DNA of 20,366 bases from JAAYFT01 sp041655755 (GTDB taxonomy: Bacteria; Bacillota; Clostridia; Tissierellales; Tissierellaceae), in the NCBI GenBank assembly GCA_041655755.1, contig JBBAEY010000040.1, forward strand, positions 1-20,366, read 5' to 3'. The translations under genes were made by a program, and so were the position numbers. Shown piece after piece: positions 14,075 to 20,366 of this stretch (positions are counted from its first letter, which is position 1; each line of letters starts with the position of its first letter). Below the pieces are notes generated by a model. It was not told the DNA's origin, ran no database searches, and was given only the letters and a program-made list of their open reading frames with translations.

Positions 14075-14901
14075 CTATAGGTGATCTAAGGAGGAACTAT
14101 AGAGACCTGCCTAGGGAGAGTCTTTTAATACTTTCAAAGATCTTGAAGGTGGATAGAAGCCATGTATACGCCTATGAAGAGGAAGAAATCACAAGGGAGC
14201 AGGCAGAAGAATTCCATAGGCTAATGGAAAAGGTCCAGAGGGGCTATCCAATTCAATATATCTTGGGAGAAAAAGAATTCATGGGATTAAGGCTTTTTGT
14301 AAATGAAAAGGTGTTAATCCCTAGATTTGATACAGAAGTTCTAGTAGAATATATAGTTGACTACATCAAGATTAACTTTAAAAATCAAAATGTAAGGGTC
14401 TTAGACATGTGTACGGGTAGCGGGGCCATAGGACTCAGCATAGCATATTACTGTAAAAATGCCCTGGTCCTAGGTCTGGACATATCTGCTGAGGCCATTG
14501 AGCTGGCAAATATCAACAAGAATAGCTTGAACTTATCCAACATAAGTTTTCAGGAAGGGGACTTGTTCGCCCCCCTTGATGGAAGGGAAAAATTTGACAT
14601 CATAGTGTCCAACCCCCCCTATATACCTAGGGCAGATATTGAGGGCCTAGCTAGGGGTGTAAGAGACTTTGAGCCAAGAATGGCCCTAGATGGAGGGCTG
14701 GATGGACTGGACTTCTATAGGACCATAACAAGGGACAGCAGGAAATACTTAGGGGATAGGGGACTTCTAATATATGAGATTGCATATAATCAAGGGGGGG
14801 ACCTAAGGAAAATCATGGCTCAAGAAAACTTTAGGGACTTTTCCACATTGAGGGACAGCCAAGGCCATGAAAGGGCAGCCCTGGGATTTTACAGACTCTA
14901 A
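14068..14901 (+). CDS. prmC: Release factor glutamine methyltransferase
   Basis: A 277-residue class I SAM-dependent methyltransferase (HemK/PrmC). It has an N-terminal helical substrate-binding domain (about 1-90, with GYPIQYILGEKEFMG and VLIPRFDTE). The methyltransferase domain follows, with motif I VLDMCTGSGAIGLS and the catalytic NPPY in IIVSNPPYIPRADI. It N5-methylates the glutamine of the GGQ motif in release factors RF1 and RF2, which speeds peptide release. Its natural target RF1 (GGQ at residues 231-233) is encoded just over 1 kb downstream. The ATG at 14068 overlaps the end of the DUF1385 gene. The stop is 13 bases from the first chromate transporter gene, so these genes appear to share a transcript. 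Confidence 0.94.
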   Translation: MVTIGDLRRNYRDLPRESLLILSKILKVDRSHVYAYEEEEITREQAEEFHRLMEKVQRGYPIQYILGEKEFMGLRLFVNEKVLIPRFDTEVLVEYIVDYIKINFKNQNVRVLDMCTGSGAIGLSIAYYCKNALVLGLDISAEAIELANINKNSLNLSNISFQEGDLFAPLDGREKFDIIVSNPPYIPRADIEGLARGVRDFEPRMALDGGLDGLDFYRTITRDSRKYLGDRGLLIYEIAYNQGGDLRKIMAQENFRDFSTLRDSQGHERAALGFYRL

Positions 14902-14914
14902 GGCAGGTGTAATT

Positions 14915-15436
14915 ATGGGGAATTTAATAAAATTATTTATATCGTTTTTTAAGATAGGGGCCTTTAGTTTTGGCGGTGGATACGCCATGCTACCCCTCAT
15001 TGAGAAGGAGATAATCCATGTCCACGGCTGGCTATCCAGCACGGAATTTATAGATATACTGGCCTTGTCGGAGATGACACCAGGGCCCATAGCCATAAAC
15101 TCGGCTACCTTCTTGGGCTATAAGGTGGCGGGGATTCCCGGCTCTGCCCTTGCTACTCTGGCTGTAGTCTTGCCCTCCTTCATAGTCATGAGCATCATAT
15201 TTCACTTTATAGTGAAATTTAAAAACACTCCCTATGTGGAGTGGGTATTTTCTGGCATAAGGCCAATGGTGTTGGGCCTAGTTGCTGCAGCGGCTGTATC
15301 CGTTGGGAAAAATGCCTTTGTGGATTTTAGGTCGGTAATCATAGGGGTGCTACTATTTTACCTAGTGTCCTTTAAAAAATTCAATGCAATCCTGGCCATA
15401 GTACTGGCAGGCTTGCTAGGCGTATTACTTTACTAG
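14915..15436 (+). CDS. Chromate transporter family protein, first half-size subunit
   Basis: A 173-residue short-chain CHR-family membrane protein. It has the N-terminal signature FISFFKIGAFSFGGGYAMLP and the second motif MTPGPIAINSATFLGY, followed by several hydrophobic segments. Short-chain CHR proteins work as pairs encoded by adjacent genes; the full-length ChrA is a fusion of two such halves. The known activity of the family is chromate export, but in organisms that rarely meet chromate the true substrate may be another oxyanion such as sulfate. The start is ATG 14915 behind AGGCAGGTG; the upstream in-frame ATG at 14867 lies within prmC and has no ribosome binding site. The partner subunit begins 12 bases after the stop. 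Confidence 0.85.
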   Translation: MGNLIKLFISFFKIGAFSFGGGYAMLPLIEKEIIHVHGWLSSTEFIDILALSEMTPGPIAINSATFLGYKVAGIPGSALATLAVVLPSFIVMSIIFHFIVKFKNTPYVEWVFSGIRPMVLGLVAAAAVSVGKNAFVDFRSVIIGVLLFYLVSFKKFNAILAIVLAGLLGVLLY

Positions 15437-15448
15437 AGGAGGGCTCAT

Positions 15449-15979
15449 ATGATATTTGAAATGTTTGTATCCTTTTTCAAGATTGGGGCCTTTACCTTTG
15501 GCGGAGGCTATGCCATGATACCAATTATACAGGAAGAAGTAGTAGACAGGAAGAAGTGGATAGATGAAAGTGAGTTTTTAGATGCCCTTGCCGTGGCCCA
15601 GGGTTCCCCTGGACCTGTAGCAGTGAACACCAGCATATATGTAGGCTATAGGGTATCTGGCCTAAGTGGAGCCCTAGCCGCAGTCCTAGGCACTGTCCTG
15701 CCCTCCTTCCTAATAATGCTGCTGGTAGCTAAATTCTTTTACCAGTATAGGGACAATAGGTTTGTCGACAAGGTTTTCCTAGGGATTAGGCCGGCTATAG
15801 TCGCTCTTATCCTGTCGGCCGTATATAAGTTGACCAAGGCGTCAAAGTTTGGCTATAAGAGGTTGCTTATTTCCCTGGCTGCCCTCTTGGCAATTGTATT
15901 TTTAAATCTTAGCCCTATTTTGATGGTTGTAATTGGAGCTGTTGGGGCTCTTGTATATAATAAGTATAAGGCAAATTAA
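15449..15979 (+). CDS. Chromate transporter family protein, second half-size subunit
   Basis: A 176-residue partner of the preceding CHR protein. It carries the same two signatures, FVSFFKIGAFTFGGGYAMIP and GSPGPVAVNTSIYVGY, so the two genes are a tandem duplication with similar topology rather than two pieces of one broken gene. It has its own GAGGAGGG ribosome binding site and ATG. The C-terminal half has several hydrophobic helices and ends in a short basic tail (NKYKAN). The two subunits are expected to form a heterodimer with opposite membrane orientations, as proposed for ChrS/ChrT-like pairs. The pair sits between prmC and prfA, which are usually adjacent. Confidence 0.85.
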   Translation: MIFEMFVSFFKIGAFTFGGGYAMIPIIQEEVVDRKKWIDESEFLDALAVAQGSPGPVAVNTSIYVGYRVSGLSGALAAVLGTVLPSFLIMLLVAKFFYQYRDNRFVDKVFLGIRPAIVALILSAVYKLTKASKFGYKRLLISLAALLAIVFLNLSPILMVVIGAVGALVYNKYKAN

Positions 15980-15994
15980 GTTGGGAGTGAAATT

Positions 15995-17056
15995 ATGTTA
16001 GACAAGTTAGTTTCCATTGAGGAAAAATATAATGAACTGGGTGAGAAGGTAATTGACCCCCAGGTCATTAATGACAGAGAAAACTGGCAGAAATTGATGA
16101 TTGAACACGCAGAGCTAGAACCCATTGTATTTAAGTATAGGGAGTATGCCAAGGTTACAGAATCCCTAGAAGAGGCAAAGGAGATGCTAAGGGAAAAACT
16201 GGACGACGAGATGAAGGAAATGGTAAAGGATGAAATCAAGGATCTGGAAAGCGCCTTTGAATCCATAGGTGAGGAATTGAAGGTATTGCTCATACCAAAG
16301 GACCCAAATGACCATAAGAATGTCATCATAGAGATCAGGGGCGGTACAGGCGGAGATGAAGCGGCCCTATTTGCAGGTGTCCTCTTTAGGATGTATTCTA
16401 GGTATGCCGAGAGAAATAGGTGGAAGATAGAAATCATGAGTGCCAACGAAATAGGCATTGGGGGCTTCAAGGAAGTAATATTTATGATTAATGGCAAGGG
16501 AGCCTACAGCAGGTTGAAGTTTGAATCGGGGGTCCATAGGGTACAGAGGGTTCCAGAGACAGAGGCCAGTGGTAGAATACACACATCTGCAGCTACCGTT
16601 GCGGTACTTCCAGAGGCAGAAGATGTGGATATAGAAGTTCAGGAGAAGGATTTAAAGATTGACATTTATAGGTCTTCAGGAGCAGGGGGACAGCACGTAA
16701 ATACCACAGATTCGGCTGTTAGGATTACCCACCTGCCTACGGGAATAGTAGTCGCTTGTCAGGACGAGAGAAGTCAGATAAAAAATAGGGAAAAGGCCAT
16801 GAAGATCCTAAAGACCAGGCTATTTGACAAGATGCTAACGGATCAGGCTGCTGAAATAGCAGAGGAAAGGAAGGGGCAGGTAGGCTCCGGAGACAGATCA
16901 GAAAGGATTAGGACATATAATTTTCCACAGGGCAGGGTAACTGACCACAGGATTAACCTTACCCTATATAAGCTGAATGCCTTTATAGATGGAGATATAG
17001 ATGAAATGATTGACGCCTTGACCACATCGGATCAGGCGGCAAAATTAAGTGAATAA
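15995..17056 (+). CDS. prfA: Peptide chain release factor 1
   Basis: A 353-residue class I release factor. An N-terminal coiled-coil domain (about 1-105) is followed by the segment IEIRGGTGGDEAALFA. The stop-codon reading tripeptide PET (187-189, in VQRVPETE) is of the RF1 PxT kind, not the SPF of RF2, so the factor reads UAA and UAG. The catalytic GGQ is at 231-233 (SSGAGGQHVNTTDSAVR), and its glutamine is the PrmC target. Length and motifs are normal for RF1. It starts 15 bases after the chromate transporter genes, behind TTGGGAGTGA, and is probably read from the same long transcript as DUF1385 and prmC. Confidence 0.97.
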   Translation: MLDKLVSIEEKYNELGEKVIDPQVINDRENWQKLMIEHAELEPIVFKYREYAKVTESLEEAKEMLREKLDDEMKEMVKDEIKDLESAFESIGEELKVLLIPKDPNDHKNVIIEIRGGTGGDEAALFAGVLFRMYSRYAERNRWKIEIMSANEIGIGGFKEVIFMINGKGAYSRLKFESGVHRVQRVPETEASGRIHTSAATVAVLPEAEDVDIEVQEKDLKIDIYRSSGAGGQHVNTTDSAVRITHLPTGIVVACQDERSQIKNREKAMKILKTRLFDKMLTDQAAEIAEERKGQVGSGDRSERIRTYNFPQGRVTDHRINLTLYKLNAFIDGDIDEMIDALTTSDQAAKLSE

Positions 17057-17070
17057 TTGGGGTGAAATCC

Positions 17071-17385
17071 ATGTCTAGAATTGAAAAGGATAAGAGGATT
17101 CTTAGATTCATGATAGACTTATACTGCGAAAGGAAACACAAGTTGGGTCTGGACAAGTGTCCAGAGTGTCAGGAACTCTATGACTATGCAGCTAAGAGAT
17201 TGACTAATTGCAGGTATGGGGAGAGCAAACCCTCCTGCAAAAAATGCAAAACCCATTGTTACCGCCCTGAAATGAAGGAGAAAATCAAGAGAGTAATGAG
17301 CTTTTCGGGGCCCAGAGTTATTTTATACAGGCCCCATCAATATATTAGGTATCTGCTAAAGTCCAATGGCAGCAAGGCCGAATAA
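17071..17385 (+). CDS. YgbA-like cysteine-rich protein (nitrous oxide-stimulated promoter family)
   Basis: A 104-residue soluble protein matching the YgbA family (Pfam name nitrous oxide-stimulated promoter). The family pattern is recognisable: YCERKH, CPECQELYDYAAKRL, C-x8-CKKCKTHCY and the ending MxxSGPRVILYRPxxY. Seven cysteines (19, 30, 33, 47, 56, 59, 63) suggest an iron-sulfur or zinc site. In enterobacteria ygbA is induced by nitric oxide through NsrR; the biochemical function is poorly known. The start is ATG 17071 behind GGGGTGA (17059-17065); the in-frame GTG at 17062 is inside that site. It follows prfA by 14 bases and its stop codon directly touches that of the convergent ZIP gene, leaving no room for a terminator between them. 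Confidence 0.75.
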   Translation: MSRIEKDKRILRFMIDLYCERKHKLGLDKCPECQELYDYAAKRLTNCRYGESKPSCKKCKTHCYRPEMKEKIKRVMSFSGPRVILYRPHQYIRYLLKSNGSKAE

Positions 17386-18096
17386 CTATTTAAAATAAAG
17401 GATTATTCCCAATACATAACCCATAATGACAGCGACACTTGAAACCCTTCCCTTGTGAAGGGTTTTTCCCATTGGAATCAAATCATCACAGACTATGTAA
17501 AGCATGACCCCTCCTGCCAGGGCCAGGCAAAATGAGATTATTTCATTGGAAATACTGCCCAAATAGGCACCTAAAAACGCCCCTAAACCAGTTGGGGCAC
17601 CTGCGGCAAGGGTAAGGAAAAGGACCTTCCATGGATTTAACCGATTCATACTGAGGGGCAGGGACATGGAAATGCCCTCAGGTATATTGTGGACCAGCAT
17701 TGCCAGAGTAAGGACAAGACCGAAGTCCCTTGCACCTACAAGGGTAGAGCCTAGGGCAAGCCCCTCTGGGAAATTGTGTATCCCTATGCTTAGACCTAGG
17801 ATTATACCTGTCTTTAGATTGGCGTACCCAGATGCCCTGTCAATTATATTTTCCAAAAGTATTATGATAAGCAGTCCAAGGGCTATGCCCAAGACTACTA
17901 TGGGAATTCCTCCTAGATAAAAGGCCTCAGGAAAGAGGTGAAAACTGGCTATAAACATCATAAAACCACTGGTTAAACCTAGGAGAAATCCCAGTATCCT
18001 ATCTGTCTTTTTTACAAATATGCCGAACAAGGCCCCTATACCCGTCCCTACTAGACCCACTAATAGACCTATTATACCTATTTTTATTTCATTCAC
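17386..18096 (-). CDS. ZIP family divalent metal transporter
   Basis: A 236-residue membrane protein with about eight hydrophobic helices. The two ZIP metal-binding motifs are present in the fourth and fifth helices: HNFPEGLALGSTLVGA and HNIPEGISMSLPLS. This places it in the GufA/ZupT-like group, which imports Zn, Fe or Mn. The start is GTG 18096, preceded by a G-rich ribosome binding site on the minus strand (G-run at 18103-18109); two ATGs further upstream lie before or at the edge of that G-run. It is transcribed against its neighbours: convergent with the YgbA-like gene and divergent from sua5. In B. subtilis this part of the chromosome also has a metal transporter gene (mntP), of an unrelated family. 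Confidence 0.88.
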   Translation of the reverse strand: MNEIKIGIIGLLVGLVGTGIGALFGIFVKKTDRILGFLLGLTSGFMMFIASFHLFPEAFYLGGIPIVVLGIALGLLIIILLENIIDRASGYANLKTGIILGLSIGIHNFPEGLALGSTLVGARDFGLVLTLAMLVHNIPEGISMSLPLSMNRLNPWKVLFLTLAAGAPTGLGAFLGAYLGSISNEIISFCLALAGGVMLYIVCDDLIPMGKTLHKGRVSSVAVIMGYVLGIILYFK

Positions 18097-18241
18097 TTTT
18101 ATCCCCCCCATTAATAGATATGACAGGCCCATATCAATTATTAACCTTTCTCCTATATGGCGACATTTACTATGTGGCTAGGTTTTTCTAGTCCAATGCA
18201 TCTAAATAGATAGATAAATTGCTTAAAAGGCATATATCAAA

Positions 18242-18270
18242 TTGTTAAATGGGAGATAATAATATATAAT
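18242..18270 (+). promoter_or_regulatory. Promoter of the ywlC-ywlE-rpiB operon
   Basis: TTGTTA (18242-18247) and TATAAT (18265-18270) are separated by exactly 17 bases. The predicted transcript begins near 18277, about 35 bases before the ATG at 18312, which has AAGGGGAAG as its ribosome binding site. The rest of the roughly 215-base gap between the divergent genes shows nothing I can support. Confidence 0.75.
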
Positions 18271-18311
18271 AATAGGAGCAAAACCAATAGATAAATTCAA
18301 AGGGGAAGAAA

Positions 18312-19361
18312 ATGGAAACTAGAATTATAAAAATAGATGAAAAGAAGATAGATCAGGACCTAATAGGGGAGGCAGTGGAAATAATAAGGGCTGGGGGCCT
18401 GGTGGCATTTCCTACAGAGACCGTATATGGGCTGGGGGCCAGCGGTTTGGATCAGGAAGCAGTAAAGAAGATATTTATTGCCAAGGGCAGACCCCAGGAC
18501 AATCCCCTTATCCTCCACGTCCATTCGCTAGAACAGGTAGAGGAATTGGTAGCGGAAATACCGGCCATAGGGAAGACTTGTATGGAGAGCTTTTGGCCGG
18601 GTCCAATTACCTTCTTGTTCAAGAGGTCTCAGCTAGTAGGAGATATAATCACAGGGGGCTTGGATACAGTGGCCCTTAGGATGCCTGAAAACAAAATAGC
18701 CCTAGAATTAATCAGACAGTCCAATACCCCCATAGCAGCACCTTCTGCCAATCTTTCTGGCAGGCCAAGCCCTACATCAGCCAAGCATGTAATAGAGGAC
18801 CTAGATGGGAAGATTGACATGATAATTGACGGGGGAGAGACAGGCCTTGGTCTGGAGTCAACGGTCCTGGACCTGTCAGTTGATCTGCCTATGATACTTA
18901 GGCCAGGTGGAGTGACAAGGGAGGACCTAGTAGAGATAATTCCCAATATAGCCATGGATTCAAGTATAATAAGGGAGGACCAGGGGCAGGTACCAAAATC
19001 TCCGGGCCAAAAATATAGGCACTATGCCCCAAGGGCAGAGATGATAGTATATAGTGGTGAGGTAAATAGTATTGTCAGGGCCATAATAGACAATACTAGA
19101 ATATATGAGGACATGGGAAGAAGGGTTGGGATTATCTGCACCGATGAGACCAGGGACCTTTATAGTGAAGGCTATATTATTTCCATGGGCAGCAGGGAGA
19201 AAAAAGATAGCATAGGGAGAGGGCTATTTAATGTCCTAAGGCTATTAGATAAGAAGAATGTGGATATAATCTTAGCCGAGGGCGTAGATTTGTCCGGCCT
19301 AGGTACGGCCATTATGAATAGGATGATGAAGGCGGCGTCAGGAAAGATAATAGATGTCTAG
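18312..19361 (+). CDS. ywlC: L-threonylcarbamoyladenylate synthase (Sua5 type)
   Basis: A 349-residue two-domain enzyme. The YrdC-like catalytic domain (about 10-205) has GGLVAFPTETVYGLG (28-42), KGRPQDNPL (58-66), SANLSGRPSPT (145-155) and LRPGGVT (196-202), which together bind ATP and threonine. A linker SPGQKYRHYAPRAE (230-243) leads to the C-terminal Sua5 domain, absent from the shorter TsaC enzymes. It makes threonylcarbamoyl-AMP from threonine, bicarbonate and ATP for the t6A37 modification of ANN-decoding tRNAs, working with TsaB, TsaD and TsaE encoded elsewhere. It is the first gene of an operon with ywlE and rpiB, the same order as in B. subtilis. Confidence 0.95.
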   Translation: METRIIKIDEKKIDQDLIGEAVEIIRAGGLVAFPTETVYGLGASGLDQEAVKKIFIAKGRPQDNPLILHVHSLEQVEELVAEIPAIGKTCMESFWPGPITFLFKRSQLVGDIITGGLDTVALRMPENKIALELIRQSNTPIAAPSANLSGRPSPTSAKHVIEDLDGKIDMIIDGGETGLGLESTVLDLSVDLPMILRPGGVTREDLVEIIPNIAMDSSIIREDQGQVPKSPGQKYRHYAPRAEMIVYSGEVNSIVRAIIDNTRIYEDMGRRVGIICTDETRDLYSEGYIISMGSREKKDSIGRGLFNVLRLLDKKNVDIILAEGVDLSGLGTAIMNRMMKAASGKIIDV

Positions 19362-19373
19362 GGAGAGGAATTG

Positions 19374-19820
19374 ATGAATATTTTATTTGTTTGTACTGGA
19401 AATACCTGTAGGAGTCCCATGGCAGAGGGGATTTTAAGGTCCATAGCTGCAAGGGAAAATCGCAATATTGCCGTTAGATCTGCTGGGATTAATGTTTTTA
19501 GCAGAGACAAGGCGTCAAAACATGCCATTGAGGCAATGAAGAATATGGGAGTGGACATATTAAATCATCAGTCTATGCAGATAGATGAGTCTATGGTTGA
19601 GGAAGCGGACCTTATATTGACCATGGCTGCTTCCCACAAGGATTATTTATTGTCCACTTATCCAGAGCATAGGGACAAGATATTTACCTTACTCGACTAT
19701 GCCTATGGTGTAGAAAAGGATCTAGCAGATCCCTATGGAAAGAGTTTGTATGTATACGAGCATACAAGGGATGCAATTCAACAAGCAATACTACAAATAA
19801 TTAAAAGTCACAACTTATAG
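19374..19820 (+). CDS. ywlE: Protein-arginine phosphatase (low-molecular-weight phosphatase family)
   Basis: A 148-residue enzyme of the low-molecular-weight tyrosine phosphatase fold. The P-loop is CTGNTCRS, with nucleophile Cys-7 and Arg-13. Thr-11 in the loop marks the arginine phosphatase YwlE, whereas tyrosine phosphatases of the family have Ile or Leu there. The catalytic aspartate is in DLADPYGKS near residue 118. It reverses protein arginine phosphorylation made by McsB in Firmicutes stress responses. The kinase is not in the window. The start is ATG 19374 behind GAGAGG (19363-19368); the TTG at 19371 is a poorer choice. The gene lies 12 bases after ywlC. Confidence 0.88.
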   Translation: MNILFVCTGNTCRSPMAEGILRSIAARENRNIAVRSAGINVFSRDKASKHAIEAMKNMGVDILNHQSMQIDESMVEEADLILTMAASHKDYLLSTYPEHRDKIFTLLDYAYGVEKDLADPYGKSLYVYEHTRDAIQQAILQIIKSHNL

Positions 19821-19845
19821 TAGATGACTAAAAGGAGGAAGAAGG

Positions 19846-20283
19846 ATGAAAATTGGCATAGGCAGTGACCATGGCGGTTTTGAACTAAAGGAATATATAA
19901 GGGACTATTTAGATGGCATAGGTGTAGAGTGTATAGACTATGGTACCTATTCCTTGGATTCAGTGGACTACCCCGATTACGGCAAAAAACTTGCAGAGGC
20001 AGTGGTAGCCAAGGAAGTTGATAGGGGCATAGCAATATGTGGTACTGGTATTGGGATTTCTATTTCCTGCAACAAGGTAAAGGGAATTAGGTGTGCCCTA
20101 TGTGGAGATACCTATTCTGCAAGAATGAGCAGGGAACACAATGATGCAAATATATTGGCCCTTGGGGGCAGGGTGGTAGGCAAGGATCTGGCCCTGGAAA
20201 TCGTGTCTGCCTGGTTAAGTGCAGAGTTTGCTGGGGGAAGGCATGAACGAAGGGTGAAAAAAATAAGTGAAATTGAGCTATAG
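19846..20283 (+). CDS. rpiB: Ribose-5-phosphate isomerase B
   Basis: A 145-residue RpiB/LacAB-family isomerase of normal length. Active-site features are GSDHGG (6-11), the catalytic Cys-65 in CGTGIGISI, which forms the phosphate and anion loop, and SREHNDANILALGGRVVG (from residue 95) with the ring-opening His-98. It interconverts ribose-5-phosphate and ribulose-5-phosphate and so links to the transaldolase encoded earlier in the window. The cysteine and the DHGG motif favour RpiB over the galactose-6-phosphate isomerase subunits. It starts 25 bases after ywlE with a good AGGAGG ribosome binding site. No hairpin follows within the window. Confidence 0.95.
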   Translation: MKIGIGSDHGGFELKEYIRDYLDGIGVECIDYGTYSLDSVDYPDYGKKLAEAVVAKEVDRGIAICGTGIGISISCNKVKGIRCALCGDTYSARMSREHNDANILALGGRVVGKDLALEIVSAWLSAEFAGGRHERRVKKISEIEL

Positions 20284-20286
20284 TTT

Positions 20287-20295
20287 TGATATAAT
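20287..20295 (+). promoter_or_regulatory. Extended -10 element for a gene beyond the right edge
   Basis: TGATATAAT fits an extended -10 (TGnTATAAT) four bases after the rpiB stop. No good -35 box is visible. The remaining roughly 70 bases to the window end hold no ribosome binding site or start that I can support, so they are probably the leader of the next gene. Confidence 0.35.
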
Positions 20296-20366
20296 TTTAT
20301 TATAGGACAAATGGCATATTGATAAATTGATTAAAACGATCCGCCTAGTTCAAAGTTTGAAGAAGC

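Noticed and set aside
14867..14914. ATG at 14867 as the start of the first chromate transporter
   Set aside because: It is inside prmC without a ribosome binding site and adds a hydrophilic stretch not typical of the family; ATG 14915 follows AGGCAGGTG.
14915..15979. The two chr genes as one full-length transporter broken by a frameshift
   Set aside because: Both halves start with the same N-terminal signature and have their own ribosome binding site and start codon, so they are paired short-chain subunits.
15976..16497. Open frame of 173 codons antisense to prfA
   Set aside because: Low-complexity Ser/Ile-rich translation complementary to conserved RF1 sequence; not a gene.
18112..18311. 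A regulatory RNA or small gene in the gap between the ZIP gene and ywlC
   Set aside because: Apart from the ywlC promoter I see only a weak 6-bp hairpin and AT-rich sequence, with no supported start codon and ribosome binding site.

Overview
The window is chromosomal DNA from a low-GC Gram-positive anaerobe, most likely a Clostridia/Tissierellia-type amino-acid fermenter. The reasons are strong GGAGG-type ribosome binding sites with several GTG and TTG starts, heavy use of AGA/AGG for arginine, a Firmicutes housekeeping gene order, and two genes of the lysine fermentation pathway (kal and kce). The taxonomic call is inference from content, not from a database match. Nearly all of the DNA is coding. 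I see no tRNA, rRNA, CRISPR array, transposase or phage gene.

Layout. The left edge is the last 46 residues of CTP synthase (pyrG). Next, 241-8807 is an accessory block: a small FMN-binding lipoprotein; a leftward operon (4748 to 644) for an ABC exporter made of an ATPase, a large exported protein with five Ig-like repeats, and a MacB/FtsX-type permease; an exported polysaccharide deacetylase lying between two inverted copies of a 35-bp palindrome; the kal-kce pair; and a cytoplasmic gamma-glutamyltransferase of the YwrD kind. From 8885 to 14901 comes a central-metabolism and gene-expression block: class II fructose-bisphosphate aldolase, TalC-type transaldolase, GlpX fructose-1,6-bisphosphatase, Rho, ribosomal protein L31, the YqhQ/DUF1385 membrane protein and PrmC. 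Two half-size chromate transporter genes separate prmC from prfA (RF1), and a YgbA-like cysteine-rich protein follows. A leftward ZIP metal transporter meets it stop codon to stop codon. The right end holds sua5/ywlC, the YwlE arginine phosphatase and rpiB, with a promoter-like sequence for the next gene at the edge.

How the parts fit. Fba, Tal, GlpX and RpiB together interconvert triose, pentose and hexose phosphates. In a cell living on amino acids they would mainly run towards sugar phosphates. PrmC methylates the GGQ glutamine of release factors such as the RF1 encoded two genes later. Kce and Kal are consecutive late steps of lysine fermentation, giving acetoacetate and then crotonyl-CoA plus ammonia; the earlier steps are not encoded here. 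The order pyrG, fba, tal, glpX, rho, rpmE, prmC/prfA, ywlC, ywlE, rpiB is recognisably the ctrA(pyrG)-ywlF region of Bacillus subtilis as I recall it, so the accessory genes look like insertions into an old, conserved backbone.

I find no clearly new defence or mobile system. The most interesting points are the ABC exporter whose accessory subunit is a membrane-anchored Ig-repeat protein in place of a visible MacA-type adaptor, the inverted 35-bp palindromes around the deacetylase gene, the clusters of operator-like repeats before the lipoprotein and the ABC operon, and the chromate transporter pair between prmC and prfA.
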